A DNA stretch of 64,000 nucleotides from Thermothielavioides terrestris NRRL 8126. Taxonomy: Eukaryota; Ascomycota; Sordariomycetes; Sordariales; Chaetomiaceae. The stretch's first letter is position 1. Each line of letters starts with the position of its first letter. The notes beneath the pieces are model-generated. The model was not told the origin of the DNA. It worked only from the letters and a program-made list of their open reading frames with translations, and searched no databases. Made by a program: the position numbers and the translations under genes. The stretch is taken from positions 4,278,001 through 4,342,000 of the forward strand of contig NC_016460.1 of assembly GCF_000226115.1 (NCBI RefSeq). The letters are read 5' to 3'. Below are positions 35,305 to 47,456 of this stretch, piece after piece.

Positions 35305-37731
35305 ATGGCGCCCTCCCGTCAGCACACCTTCACGCTGGTTCCCAACCCGCTGGGCGTGCAGGGCCTGATGTCGCGGCCGGCCAGCGGCCCGGAGAGCAAG
35401 CCGCCGATGACGTCCAAGCAGGCCCAGAAGCTGTACAGGCAAGCCACCCGCGGGCCTCGCCTCTCCAAGGCCGAGCAGCGCCGCATCGAGCGCGAGGAGC
35501 AGGAGCGCATCCGCCGGGAGCTTGCCAAGGACAAGCAGGCTGCAAAGGCCCGCGCGCTGCGCGAGAAGAAGAAAGCCAAGGAACAGCAGGTGCTCGAGGA
35601 GAAGCGGCGCCGCGGCCTGCCGCTCGTCGACGTGCGGCCGAGCCAGGACACGATATCGAGATTTGTCCGAGGCAATGGCGCTGGGAAGAAGCGGGACGCG
35701 ACGGGGACCAAGGTCGACCTGCCCACCGTCGAAGAGGAACCCGACGACATCGACCGACCGAGGACCGAGGACGGACTAGAGAAGAAGACGTCTTGCGAAC
35801 AAGGTGCGACGGAAAGCCAAAGCAAGAGACAGTGCCTGGATGTGCGTGACGTGCAGGAGGGCAATAACGTTTTACTGGTTAGGGGAGTGGGATCACCGGT
35901 CCCGGCCCCGGCTCCTGCCCGGTTGATTGAACTTCCTGAGAGCGGGAAGTCTTCTGAACACGCCGATTACGTGGAAAATGAGCCGAAAATATTATCAGAG
36001 GAGGCTGAACGGCGGACGACCGCGACCGGAGTACCGGGGAACAAGGTGGAGCAGAATTCAACAACGGCAGAGACTGTGGAGTCTCAGGGCAAGACGACCT
36101 CTGGGCAAGTCAGGGCACCTGGGAATATGCCAGCGCCAGAGATCAGTAACACACATCCGGGACCTTCTTGCGGCAAGCTTGAAAACACTGTTGGGTCCGG
36201 GTCCACTAATACCCATGGACGGCCCGCCCCGGAGACGCCGGCCAGCGCTCTCTCCATCCACGCAGGACGGCAGGGCACGCCGACCCACGGCTTCACGGGT
36301 CAGTGCATCAGGGCACCAACCACAACCATTCCTCAACCGCTCACGGGCGGACTTCGTGAGCGACCAATGCCCCAGCAGACATCGGTCAGCAAGCAGATGA
36401 ACACACCGCGACCGCCGCTTAACAAACCTGACCCAAAACATCCGCAACAGCCATCAGCGGCGCCTCAGTCGGCACGGAAACCACTGCAGGAGACAACCAA
36501 CGCACAAAACCGAGCCACGAAGCCAGAGTCGACTACTGCAAACGCCGCTAAGGCAGCCTCGCCACGCAGACCTACTCCCATGGCTTCAAATTACAAGACC
36601 CCGCCCACCGTTCCTGCGTTCAAGCAGCCCACATCGGGATTACCAACAGGCGAACGGCAGAAACTCAGGTTTCCGCCGAGATTCCTGTCACCGCATTCTC
36701 GCCAACCGCCCGCGCGTCAGCAGGCGCAGCAGAAACGACAGGATAACTGCGAGCCCGCGGTTCCGACCAGCACCCAGCTCTTCATCGTGTCCCATATCGA
36801 CCTGTTCCCGACCCCTTCTCAGGAGGCTCGGGAATTGCAAGAAGTTTCTAGGCCAGTGTCCGGACCATCCAAGCCCGCCCCGTCCGGCCCATCTACCACC
36901 ATATCCGCGCCTGGGCCGCACCCGAGACGCTTTACTCGGCAAGTCGGCCAAAGCAGCGTGCCGATGGCGCCGCCTCCTCGTCCGGTCGAAAGGCAAGTTG
37001 GCCGTGTCAACCGGCCGATGGCACCGCCTCCCCGTCCGGCTGTCAAGACAGACGAGCCAATCATCCTGCCCTTCATTTCCACCCAGGACCTGGTTCTCTC
37101 TTCTCAGGAGGTTCGTGAGTTGGAGGAACCCACCCCATCGCGAAGCAGGATGCCCAAGCCTCCTCCGTTCAAAATAGACCGTCCCACAACCCAGCGTCGG
37201 CCATCACCGTTGCCGTATTCTCCCTCCCGGACTGCAGTTCACCACGCCGCCCAATCTCGTGCCAAGCACCCACCATTAGCGGACGACAAACCTCAACAAC
37301 GGGCGGGCGGGCATATACAGGCAGCTCCAAAGCACCATGCCGCTGCTGGGGACCGGAGTGGACCGGCGAACGACGGCCCACTTCCGAAACCCTTGGGGTC
37401 TGGTGCTGCTGCACCACAGCAAGCGGCAGAGCCTGCCGAGGCGCTACGCCGTTCGCCGGGTGAGAAACCCCGGTTCTTCGGCTCAAGTGGCGAAGGCGTA
37501 CAGGTGTTGCTGGCTATCAACCGCAGCCGCCAGACATATGAAGAAGAGGAGAGAAAGCGTGTTGCCGAACGGGAAGCCCAGGCTTCCCGTCAAGACCACC
37601 AGCCTGGTCATCAGAGTTTGGCTAGCCAGCGCAGAGGAGCTGTCGCTGCGTCCCAGGAGACCGACTACGGCGACCTCGAGCTTGACACGGCAGATTTGGA
37701 CGATCTGGACCCTACTCTCCTGGCGGCTTGA
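35305..37731 (+). CDS. Large disordered protein with N-terminal coiled coil, function unknown
   Basis: A single-exon frame, 808 aa from the ATG at 35305, which has a strong fungal context (GCCACCATGG). The frame is open upstream, but no better ATG exists. Residues about 45-110 are a charged helix (SKAEQRRIEREEQERIRREL and following lysine/arginine/glutamate repeats), likely coiled coil. It is followed by DVRPSQDTISRFVRGNG, conserved in my recollection of similar fungal hypothetical proteins. The middle is proline/threonine-rich and disordered, with two copies of VGxxxxPMAPPPRP and two related segments (SHIDLFPTPSQEARELQ and STQDLVLSSQEVRELEE). The C-terminus is acidic (DYGDLELDTADLDDLDPTLL). 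QDTISRFV resembles a weak PCNA-binding box, which is speculation. Its promoter lies in the 255 bp between the LTR edge and the start. Confidence 0.75.
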   Translation: MAPSRQHTFTLVPNPLGVQGLMSRPASGPESKPPMTSKQAQKLYRQATRGPRLSKAEQRRIEREEQERIRRELAKDKQAAKARALREKKKAKEQQVLEEKRRRGLPLVDVRPSQDTISRFVRGNGAGKKRDATGTKVDLPTVEEEPDDIDRPRTEDGLEKKTSCEQGATESQSKRQCLDVRDVQEGNNVLLVRGVGSPVPAPAPARLIELPESGKSSEHADYVENEPKILSEEAERRTTATGVPGNKVEQNSTTAETVESQGKTTSGQVRAPGNMPAPEISNTHPGPSCGKLENTVGSGSTNTHGRPAPETPASALSIHAGRQGTPTHGFTGQCIRAPTTTIPQPLTGGLRERPMPQQTSVSKQMNTPRPPLNKPDPKHPQQPSAAPQSARKPLQETTNAQNRATKPESTTANAAKAASPRRPTPMASNYKTPPTVPAFKQPTSGLPTGERQKLRFPPRFLSPHSRQPPARQQAQQKRQDNCEPAVPTSTQLFIVSHIDLFPTPSQEARELQEVSRPVSGPSKPAPSGPSTTISAPGPHPRRFTRQVGQSSVPMAPPPRPVERQVGRVNRPMAPPPRPAVKTDEPIILPFISTQDLVLSSQEVRELEEPTPSRSRMPKPPPFKIDRPTTQRRPSPLPYSPSRTAVHHAAQSRAKHPPLADDKPQQRAGGHIQAAPKHHAAAGDRSGPANDGPLPKPLGSGAAAPQQAAEPAEALRRSPGEKPRFFGSSGEGVQVLLAINRSRQTYEEEERKRVAEREAQASRQDHQPGHQSLASQRRGAVAASQETDYGDLELDTADLDDLDPTLLAA

Positions 37732-38556
37732 AGCTCAAGGAGCCGGGGTTCGGGCTCGAAAACGACTTACGAAGTGGGGCCTAGGCCGCATTAGTATACA
37801 CAACCAACCGTTGTACCTATCACAATGGGACCCTTAGCCGCGCAGCTGTTGGAGCAAGCACGGCAAACAAAGGCTCATAATCAGCGACAAAGGAGTAGGG
37901 GCACATGGAGACAGCTGCAGACATACACAGCATACACACCCTAGCATTCCAGCCATATCGGACCCGGGGCGACGCAGTTGGGGCGGGCTGGTGTGACCGC
38001 CCCGAGAGTGCCTCGCACACCAACTGGGTGCTGAGTGCGTGCCCAGCTGACGAGAAGTTTTGGGGCGCCAAGGCGGGTGATTGGGCACCGTTTTGACCCA
38101 CAAACGGCCGCTCGCGCAGCTGCGCATGGCAGCTGTGGTCCGAAGGACCCCTGTTGTTGTGCTGGCCTCACGGCCCCTCTTGGGCAAGAATTCAGGGCGG
38201 CCGGCGAGGGCGCCAAAATGCTGTTTGTCCTCCCGGGTCGTGTCCGCCCCAATCACCACAAAGCGTCAGCCCCGGTTTTGGCGGCCTGCGGTGGCACCAG
38301 ACTCGTTCATCCCGTCCATCCATCCAACCGACTGAGCATGAGTGGCACATTTCCCAGCGTGTGACATCTCAGGGCACCTCCTTGATACGTGCGTATCTGC
38401 AGGTGATGGGTATGTAAGGAACACACGGATTAGCCTCTGCCCCCACATTTTAGCTCTGCCCCTGTCACCACCAGCAACGTCGCGCTTTTTCTCATGGGCA
38501 GGCACCTCAAAGTCCACCAAAAACGTAAATGAGAACCGAAAGTCAGAGGCACCAAG
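37732..38556. other. Intergenic region
   Basis: About 0.8 kb between two plus-strand genes. No gene or RNA recognised; it should hold the promoter of the caspase-fold gene. Confidence 0.5.
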
Positions 38557-40873
38557 ATGAGCCGCTTTGACCGTCACCGTTCTAGTTATGACTACTACTA
38601 CTACGCCGGCGCCGGCGCCGGCACCAGCCACTGGGAGACCAGGAGCTTCATCGACGTCGACGACCGCGGCGACGACAACCGCTACGCGCGCATCGCCCTC
38701 AAGCCCGGACGCCGGCCCTCAGCCAGCGTGAGCGTCATCGACGACGGCACCTTCGACAGCCGCCGTGCCCGGCCCAGACCGTCCCGGGAGCGCGACCGGG
38801 ACCGCGACAGGGACAGGGACAGGGATAGAGACCACCACCACCAGCAGCACGGCAGCATCCTCCTCCGGCCGGGCTGCACCGTGCCCCTCCGGACGGACCG
38901 CGCCCACCGCGCCCACCGCGACTCCCTGACCCAGGCCCTCAAGCAGCGCCTGAACCTGGACACTGATAGGGACGCCGCCGGTCCGGGACCGGGCATGGAC
39001 TATTACTACGCGCCGCCTTGTCCTCCTCCGCCTCCTCCCCCTCCTCCTCCGTCGTCGCTGCCGCGCGCGCGCTCCCTCTCGCTGTCGCGCCTGTCGGGCG
39101 GGTACTCTTCTTCCACCGAGGAGGAGGAGGATGATGAGGACGGGGCAGGCCGGAGGTGGGATTCTGCTGCTGCTGCGACTGCTGCTGCTGCTGCTGTTGT
39201 CCCGCCTGGGCCGGCGCAGGACGGGTATTACCGCCCCGCGGCGCGGGTCGGGTTGTCGACCAGTCCGCTCGGGCCGCTGGAGGCCGGGGGCGGGTGGTTG
39301 CGCTCGAGGGAGGGGTCGCGGGAGAGGGGGAGGGGGTGGGAGTATGGGACGGGGATCCCCGGGCCGTATGTGGACGATGTCGGCGGGGAGGGTGAGGCGA
39401 TGTTTGGCGAGGGGCTGGGGCGAGTGCAGGATTTGCGGACTCGGCTTGGTGGTCGGGTGCCCCGGCCGAAGGTGGCCTCGACGCGGAAGGCGAGGAGCGC
39501 GAGCTTTGAGCGGCATGCCCGGAAGGGGGCGAGTCCCGACGCCGGCTCGGGGGCAAGGGCTGTCTCGTGAGTGATTGATTACGGAAATGGGCAGCGGGCC
39601 TGCTGGGATGACATGTGTGTGTGTCTGACAAGACTAGGAATCCGCCCCGGGCCGCCAGGCCGCAGTACGACCAGGTGCACGCCCTGATCCTGACGTGGTC
39701 GTTCCACGACCTCCGGACCGAGGACTACACGGCGCCGCCCGCGGCCGACTACGTCTCGCTCGAGGAGGAGACGGTCCGGCTGCGCCACACGCTCGAGGGC
39801 TACGGCTGGGCGGCGCACGAGTTCCTGATCCCCATGCACCGGTCCGTCGAGAGCCTCAAGGCCAAGCTGAAGCAGTTCTGCCGCCTCGCGGCCGACGACA
39901 CGCTGTTGATCATCTACTACCACGGCCACGGCGCACTGGACGACGACAACGAGCTCGTCTTCAGCAGGTGGGGAGCCCGGCCCTTGCAGCTATTCCCGTT
40001 CTCCTCCCGCGCTAACCACACCCTAGCCACGACCACCCGGAGAATCCGGAATGGTCGAAAGCGGCCGCCGCCGAGCTCTACGCGGCGCTCCTCAGCGGCG
40101 ACGCCTGCGGGACCCACGGCCGCCGCGACAGATACCAGGAGCTGTTGAAGAAATAGTTAGTAGTTACTTTCCTCTGCCTCCCACCCCTCTCTTCCTTTCC
40201 CTCAACTACGCAACCCCCGACGCTGACCATCCTTTTCTTCCCTCACAGCGAACGCTACCAGCCGGTCGCCAGCGTCCGGTGGGACGCGATCCGGGGCACG
40301 GTGCTGTCGGCGCCGTGCGACGTGCTGCTCGTACTCGACTGCTGCGCCGCCGGCGCCGCCAACCTGCGCCACGTCGACTGGCGCCCCCCGCCCGGCACCG
40401 AGCGCTACACCAAGCACCTCTTCGCCGCCTGCGGCTTCGAGTCGAGCACCAGCGACGGCATGACCGCCGCGCTGTGCGAGGTGCTGCACGAGCAGCTGCC
40501 TCCAGCGCCGGCGGGAACGGCGGCGGGGGCCGCGGCGCCGACACGGTCGCGGTCGCGGTCGCGGTCACGGTCGGCAGGGTCTGGTAAAATCGGTGATCGG
40601 AATGGTGCTGCAGTCCCAGGGGCAGCAGCAGCAGCAGGAGCAGGAGCAACAGGAGGAGGAGGAGGAGCAGCCAGCAGCCAGTGCCTCACCACCAAGCGGC
40701 TGCACCAGCTGATGGAGGACAAGCTGCAGAAGCGCGGGGTCGGGTCGCAGCCCATCTTCAAGCAGCTGCTGCCGCAGGACCCGGAGCAGTACATCACGTT
40801 GCCGAACCTGCGGGAGCGGCGCGCCAGGGCGTCGCCGGAGAGGCGCGGGAGGAGGGGGTATATCCTGGCTTGA
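38557..40873 (+). CDS. Caspase-fold (C14-like) protein with disordered N-terminus
   Basis: Four exons, 38557-39566, 39638-39967, 40027-40155 and 40249-40873, about 697 aa. Introns are GT-AG (donors GTGAGT, GTGGGG, GTTAGT) and join in phase. The first ~330 residues are low complexity: a glycine/alanine stretch, an Arg-Asp repeat (38796-38835), a polyproline run (39022-39053) and polyalanine. The caspase-like domain follows: HALILTWSFHD, then IIYYHGHGALDDDNELVFS with the catalytic histidine (HGHG), and DVLLVLDCCAAGAANL with the catalytic cysteine (DCCxAG). Both dyad motifs are intact, so it may be active. The domain lacks the canonical metacaspase QxxQ prodomain or zinc finger. Related fungal proteins are often linked to NLR-type defence or cell death, but no partner domain or NLR gene is nearby. 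A second low-complexity insert (residues ~590-640) separates the domain from a conserved-looking C-terminus (TTKRLHQLMEDKLQ). Confidence 0.8.
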
Positions 40874-42590
40874 GGGGGTGGGGCCTTGTAGCATGGATGT
40901 AGAAGGAAGGAGGTTGGTTATGAAGAGATTTGGAGAGCGGGGGGCTACCGAGAACGACCCGTAAGACCTGTCTCTGAATGCCAAAGGACGACCAGATGCG
41001 ACGGGCCTCACCACCGCGATGATGCCCTCCATGCCCATCACTCCGTGGTTCGAGATATGTTGTTGATCCCCTCCCCCTTCCCCCCACACACCCTGCCCCT
41101 TACTCTCCTGATCTTGCCTGCAACTCACACGCTCTGAGACGACCGTGTCGAAGTCCAACGAGCGACGGCAGACCACGGCAAGCCATGCATCCATTCCAGA
41201 GGGGAAGCACAACGGGATATAATACAGGTAGGTATTTCTCGTCTCTGAATCCACGACTCCGCACAGCCCGGAAACCGTCAGCAGCAACATCCCGACGCCG
41301 CCGCAGTACAGTGCATGACGGAAAGCTCCATATGACAAGCATGACAGCCTGTACATACAAACATTACAGTATGTACATACCAATGCGCTCTCCCGTCCTC
41401 CTCCGCTGTTCCGTTATCATCCCAGCCCTGGACGAGAGATCAAGTTCAAGACGCCAGCGCGCCGCGAAGAAAAAACCGCCCTCCACAGACTCAGTGACAT
41501 GATATAGTCACGGAAGATGGAAGCAAAGCCAACCCTTTCCTCAGGAAGGTGAGCACAACAGGGCAGGGCGGATGGCAGAGGCCAAAGGCCAAAGCCACTC
41601 AGGAGAAGACAAGAGACAAGCGTATGCATGTACACAAGGCCCGGCCGAAACCCGGAAAAAGTAACAACAACACACGACAGAACCGACCGTTCTCCCCACG
41701 CCCGACCCAACCCAACCCAACCCGACCCATGCTCAATCAGAAACATCTCATCTTCTATCCTCGCTTGCTCGCCTCTTTTGCTGCTCCGCGCCATGCTGAG
41801 CCGTCCACCCAGCCACCCAAAACGTGGGTGTTGCCACCCAGCAACCCAAAACGCGGTTGTTGCGGACGCCATCGCCATCGCCATCGCCATCGCCATCGCT
41901 ATGGCCATGGCCAAATAAATGCATCCATCCATCCCCCCCGGCCCTCCATCCCTCGCCTGACCTGTTCAGGGAGCAGACGCCAGCTGACTGAGGGGACGCG
42001 CGACCACCCACCCAAACGCCGAGCCATGCAGCGACAAGGGCATTCAGTGAGCCATGGTGAACTGCCGGAAGGAAGGAAACAAGCTAGAAAAAGAAACGTG
42101 GGTGATGCAATTGGCGGTTTGTCGCAGAATAACACCCCAACCAACCCGCCTGCCGCCGGACCCGGCCTTCGCTGCTCGGTAGATTAGGTAGGTAGGTACA
42201 CAGCAGGATGTGGGATGCCGCCCTGGTCCGCCATACCTTCCTCCCTTCCTTCCTTCATCCCGCTTGCCCGCTTGCCCGCTGGGTTGGCCCGCTGGGTTGG
42301 ACCAAAGGCAACCGCGCGCTCAAACACCATGTACACAGCACGCTGGGCCCGGATCCGCTATCGCGCCGGGGGAAAGATAACCAGCAGAGAAAAATAAGAG
42401 AAAAGAAAAGAAAAGACGGCCCAGTGCAGTGCATCCCAGCGACGAAGGCCTTCGCCAAGCCTTGAAGACGCACGTAGGCGAGCCGAGGTATAAAACCCGC
42501 AGGCGGAGAGGCGACCAACCGGCGGATACAACAAAACAATATACATCCGGCATTAAGGCAGAAGAAGCCTGCAACGAAGAAGGAGGGCCA
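40874..42590. other. Intergenic region with simple repeats
   Basis: About 1.7 kb between convergent gene ends. It holds short tandem repeats: ACCCA-type units near 41706-41730, a (GCCATC)n array at about 41868-41912, and TCCTTCCTTCC near 42240. No gene recognised; open frames on both strands are repeat-driven. Confidence 0.55.
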
Positions 42591-44575
42591 TCAGACGAAC
42601 AGGCCGACCCAGTTCAGCTTGTTGTTGGCCTCGGCTGAGCACCCATCGACGGCGCACAGGACGCGGCGGTCGTCGCGGCGGAAGGGCGTCGTCGCGCTCT
42701 TGGAGCGGCTCTTGCGGTTCTCGAAGCAGTCCTTGCAGTAGACCTGTGTGGGCGGGGAGGAGGGAATGGGCATTGGTCAGCGACCCTGAAGCAGGAGAAA
42801 GAAAACGGAGCGTACGTGACTATCACAGACACTGCCGAATAGGAAAGAAAAAAGAGAGAAAGGAAACTCACATGTCCGCACTCCTTGAGCGCCCAGAAGT
42901 GGTGCTCCTCTTGGTCCTTCCTCGTCCGCGGCTTCTTCGCCGGCGGGGCCGCGCCATCCTCGGCGCCCGCGTCCGGGTCGTACTTCAGCTCCTGCTCGCA
43001 GCCGGGGCAGACGACCACGTCCCCGTCGCCGCCCGTGTTGCGCGTGAAGCCCTCGCGGGCGGGCGGCGGCGGCACGTGGTCGGGCTTGGGCGAGCCGCCG
43101 CCGCCGGCGTTGTGGCCGTTGCCGCCGTAGTTGAGGTTGGGCGCGTTGCCGGCGAGCGGGTTGTCCATGTTGAGGCCGCGGCCGCCGATGATCTGGACCT
43201 CGAATTCGGCGTGCGGGTTGGGAAGCCGTGCGAAGCGATGGATGAAGCCCAGGCCGGGGATCGCCCTCCTAACCAAGCCGGCGAAGCCTGCAAAACTCGC
43301 GCGCAGTTCTTCGTGCTCATCAAGGTCGATGGGCTGGTCGCGGGACATCGCAGGCTGCGGTGGCCGACGAGGATGGTGATGATGGTGGTGATGATGATGG
43401 CGGTGGTGGTTGTTGTTTTGGTGATTGCGCGGAGGGAAGATGCGATGAGGAAGCGGCTGCGGAAGCGGTTGCGGAAGCGGCGGCGGCGAGGCGGGCGAAT
43501 CATCGCCTGTCAGGTCAATAAAGTTCGGATTGTTCAATGAATTGTTGCCGAGAAGGCTGCCGTCGCTGCGCGAAAGAGAAGGAGTGCGCGGGTTGAGGGA
43601 CAGTTGCCGGCGCGCGTGCCTTCCAGGATTTTGCGGCGCGTTTGACGCGTTCGATGGACGAGGCCGATGCAGCGCGGCGGCCCTAGGCTCCTCGGGTGAG
43701 TCTGGCTCGCCAGTCAGGTCAATAACCTCTAGCTGCGCCGGCTGCGGCGGCCGATGGCGACGCATCGGCGCCCGGGGCGCCGACTCGACTTCGACTTCGA
43801 CCAGCTCATCTAGCATCGCGTTGCTGTTCCGGCGACCTGTATTCCCGGTCACCCGTCCGCGCGCCCGACCGGTATTCTGCGGCGAATTGAAGAAAGGTTG
43901 CCGGAAATTCTGCTGCTGATTCTCCCTTATTCTGCCCACCGAGCGCTCAGCATACCGCTCTTGCCCGGGAGAACGCAATGACTGGCGTCGGCGGGACTCC
44001 ATTTCCGGCATGGCGCCAAGCCCCAAGCTTGACAGGATAGTGTCGATGGGCGGGAGGATGTTCGCAGGCGGGCTGTCAGGGCGCGAGCCTGGCGGAAATG
44101 CGGAGCGTGTTGGTTGGTGGCGAGGTTGAAATCCTGTGAAAAGCTCGGCAACGCTGCGGCGGTCTGGCAGGTGGGGTCGGGGAGAAGGTTGATCGTCGTT
44201 GTCATCGAAGCCGCCCTCGAGATCCCGGAAGCCTTCGCCTTCCCGATCCTCGTCCTCCTGGAGCACTTCGTTCTCGCCGTCAAACATGAACTCGATCTCG
44301 CCGCCGCCGTACTCGGAGCCTGAGTGCTCGTGGTACTCGTCCGAGTGATGATCTTCGTTTTCTTCCCAGTCGTGTCCGCCGTGTTCGTCGTAGTCCTCAT
44401 AGTCGCCGTACTCGTCTTCAGCTCCCTCGTCCGAAAGATCCATGCTTTCGTCATCACGGTCGAGCGGGTCCGGCGACCCTTCAGAAGGCCAGCTCGAGAA
44501 TTCGTCGTCGCTCAGCGAAGAGTCGAAAGCATTGGACGGCAGGTCGTCCAGATCGACACCGTCGAAGACCTCCAT
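42591..44575 (-). CDS. RING-like zinc protein with SUMO-interacting motifs (STUbL-like)
   Basis: Two exons, 44575-42872 and 42743-42591, about 618 aa; the GT-AG intron (42871-42744, donor GTGAGT) splits the zinc domain in phase 0. The N-terminal ~110 residues are strongly acidic. Three hydrophobic-acidic motifs fit SUMO-interacting motifs: LEVIDLTGEPDSPEE, FIDLTGDDSP and PIDLDEHEE. The C-terminal domain has the ligand pattern VCPGCEQEL...ECGHVYCKDCFENR...LCAVDGCS, a RING-like or treble-clef zinc module. SIMs plus a C-terminal RING are the hallmark of SUMO-targeted ubiquitin ligases such as yeast Slx8, which act on SUMO-conjugated proteins in the nucleus. The RING spacing is atypical because of a long disordered insert after CPGC, so ligase activity is inferred. 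A poly-histidine run lies near residue 400. Confidence 0.72.
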
Positions 44576-45492
44576 CTAGTTTCCGTCTCGCCGGTACTGA
44601 ACTGAACACAGCGGCTGCTTATTGCCAACAAGCCTGGCGGCGCATGCTACAACCCCGCCAGTCGGGTGCGAAGGTGATGGATGTATTATAGGAAAACGGA
44701 GAAGGCGACCGCCTGATATTTTTTTTTCCCCCGGCACGCCTCGCGTCAACGGCGAGCGCACGACGCAAGCGGCACTGTTGATGCGTGGTTCAGTGGCTGT
44801 TCGATGTTATGCCTGTCGGAACGACGCAACTTGAACGCGCGGGAGGGTGGGGGGTTCGGATCAAGCGACCGGCGGCTGCAATGCGCGTTGCTGCCTAGAA
44901 AGTGGACAATAGGGCAGCTGTTCGGTTCGGGTAGGGGAGGGCCGCGTGGCGCGTCTGCTGGCGCCGGGAGGTGGTGAAGAGCGAAGTTTGTCGGTTTGGC
45001 GAGGCGACTCGGAGTCCTCTGTCCTCGGACGTTTGTCATTGTCGGGAGTCGCCGCTTTCGCCCTGGCCTGGCGAATCGCCCACTCAGGTTCGAGGGTTGA
45101 AACAAACGCCGACGGCTCACGTCAAAATTGCCCCCACTCTGCTAGTGAGCCCCACTTACTAGTAGGCAGCTGCCCCTAGCTGACTCAGCCGCCAAGGGTG
45201 CGCTGTCGGTTGCGTCTGTCAGTGATTGCTTCCTCCATTCTGCCTGCTGCTGGCAGCCAGATCCGGCAGCAGCGCACTGCCCAGGTGGGCTTACGCAGTA
45301 CCAGTTTGTCCACCTCAGGTATGTTGTGATGTTTTTGCCTCATCTGCCTGTCCCAAAGATGTCCATTGCAGGTATCACAACCATTTTTTAGTGCCAGAAA
45401 AACAACAGAAACATCGAAGGCACCCAGGTCCCTAGGCAGGTACTTATGATACAGATTACACGCCGCCCCCGCCCGGATTCTCCCACTCCTCG
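44576..45492. other. Intergenic region
   Basis: About 0.9 kb between the start of the RING-like gene and the 3' end of prp19, both on the minus strand. It should hold the RING-gene promoter. No gene recognised. Confidence 0.5.
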
Positions 45493-47294
45493 TTATTCCT
45501 TGGGCAGCCCCAGCACCGACACCACGCCCTCCTTGCTCACCGTGACGAGCGACTTGGCCTCGGCACCCCACCGGAGCGCCGTGGCGGGCGTGCTGGTCCG
45601 GAGCGGCTCGGACCAAGCCTTGGCGCTCTTGAGGTACATCTGCACCGTGACGCCCGTCGACCCCGCCGTGGCCAGGTACTGGCCCGTGTAGTCCCACGCC
45701 AGCGCCTGCGCGTCGCCCGTCTGCAGCTCCTTGACCTGCGCCGCCGGCCCCGACTTCCGCAGGTCGAAGATGCTGGTGGTCGACTGGCCCTTGCCCGCCG
45801 CCGCGAACCAGTAGCCGTTCTCGGAGAAGACAATCGTCTGCACGGCCGTCCCGAGGGGGAAGCTTTCCGCCTGCTCGCCCGTGTCGGTCTTGAAGATCTT
45901 GATGTCCCCTGACTGCGTGCCGGCGCCGAAGAGGTTGCCATCGGGGTGGAATGCGCAGGTCGTGAGCGCTGCGTGGGTGGGGGAAGGATTGGTTAGCAGA
46001 TGAAGAAGCCCGGCAGGCAGAGGCCGGTCGCAGAGCGGGGAAAGGAAAGTACATACCAGCATCGGTGTATCCCCGCGAGACCTTCTCCAAGGAGTCGAGG
46101 TCGTAGAAGACGAAGCTCTTATCCACGCCAACAGACGCGAGAATGCGCCCGCCCGGGTGTACGGCCAGGCCCGTCACAGCGCCCGCATGCACCTGGAAGG
46201 AGGCCGCCTCGCTGCCGCTGTCAAACACCTTGACAGACCCCTTGGACGTCGCCAGGATGACCTTGCTCCCGGTCCACACCGTGGCCGTGACCGGCTCGCC
46301 GATGTCCAGCGTCCTCTCCACCTTGTTTGCCTGGATCGCGTAGATGTCTGCCTTGCCGTCCAAGCCACCAATCGCCGCATAGTCGGACTCGACGTCGAGG
46401 GACGAGGCCTGCGCCACGTTCAGATCCGTGTAGGCCACCTGCTGCAGAGCGGCCACCTCGTCCGGACTGGCCCAGCCCTGGGGGACGGGGCGCTTCTTGC
46501 GGCCCTTCATTAATCTGCGAGACTGTGTCAGCGGCTGATGATGATGGTCCAGCGGCGCATCGCGCGACATGCACACAAGCAGAAATAGCACCACGTACTG
46601 TTGTTGCAGCTCCTGCACGTGCGCCACCAAGCTCTCGGGCAGGCTCTCGTTGTCGACGGCCATGGCGTCGCCGTTGGCGGCGGCGGCGGCGCGGGCAGCC
46701 GCCGGCGCAACGGTGAGCCTGGACAGGGCGTCGCGGGCCTCGTCGCGCTCCTTGGTCAGGCGCGCGATGACGCGCACGGCCGCGTCATGCTGGTAGAGCG
46801 CCGTGGCGAGCTCCTCCCTCGTCCGCGCCAGCTGCTCCCGCGTGTTGTACGTCTCCAGCACCAGCGCGTCCCACTCGTCCTGGAAGGCCTTGAGCAGCGA
46901 CGGGAGCGACGTGAAGTTTGGCGGCCGCGGCCGCACCACGCGGCTGGTCTTGAGGGGCAGGAGGTCTTCGGGGTCGAGTTCTTCGTCGGTGCCGGGCTCC
47001 TTGCCGTTCTCCTCGATGTACTTCAGGATCAGGCGCTTCTCGAACACGGTGCCTAGAAAATGGGACGGTCAGCTGGATGGGTGCTTCGCCGCGGCAGGCC
47101 ATCCATGTGCACGGATTGCGATTGCGACGCACCCGTCTTCTTGGACACCACAGGCTCTTCGGGAACCTCGCCGGAAACTATGAAGTAACCATCGTCAGCA
47201 CAATCCCAGTTTTCTGTTTCTTTGTCTTTTTTTTCTTTCTTCTTTTCTCTGGCAACAAAGCAGGCAAGGCCATCTACTTACGTGCGCACAGCAT
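45493..47294 (-). CDS. prp19: Pre-mRNA-processing factor 19 (U-box E3, NineTeen complex)
   Basis: Five exons, 47294-47282, 47177-47133, 47052-46599, 46514-46057 and 45968-45493, give about 481 aa, the usual length for Prp19. All introns are GT-AG (donors GTAAGT, GTGCGT, GTACGT, GTATGT) and their phases match. The N-terminus assembles to MLCALSGEVPEEPVVSKKTG followed by VFEKRLILKYIEENG, the Prp19 U-box. A coiled coil for tetramerisation follows (TREQLARTREELATALYQHD onward), then RKKRPVPQGW and seven-bladed WD40 repeats (ATSKGSVKVFD, HPGGRILASVGVDKS, GTQSGDIKIFK, YLATAGSTGVTVQ). Prp19 is the core ubiquitin ligase of the spliceosomal NTC, acting in splicing and DNA damage response. The 13-nt first exon is easily missed. 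Confidence 0.95.
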
Positions 47295-47456
47295 CTTGGA
47301 TGTCGCGTGCCGGCCGCTCTGAACGCTGTTGGGATGGATCGAGTGTTCTTGTTTGGCAATGGTTGCTTTCAAGCTCCCTAACTTTTTGGAAGGCTGCAGC
47401 GGCAGCCTTGTCGCGCTGCCGAAGCCCGTGCACCGAGTTGGTAATGCACACCTTAG

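Noticed and set aside
38719..39631. Minus-strand frames of 230-265 codons opposite the caspase-like gene
   Set aside because: Produced by the low-complexity first exon (Arg-Asp, polyproline, polyalanine); no independent features.
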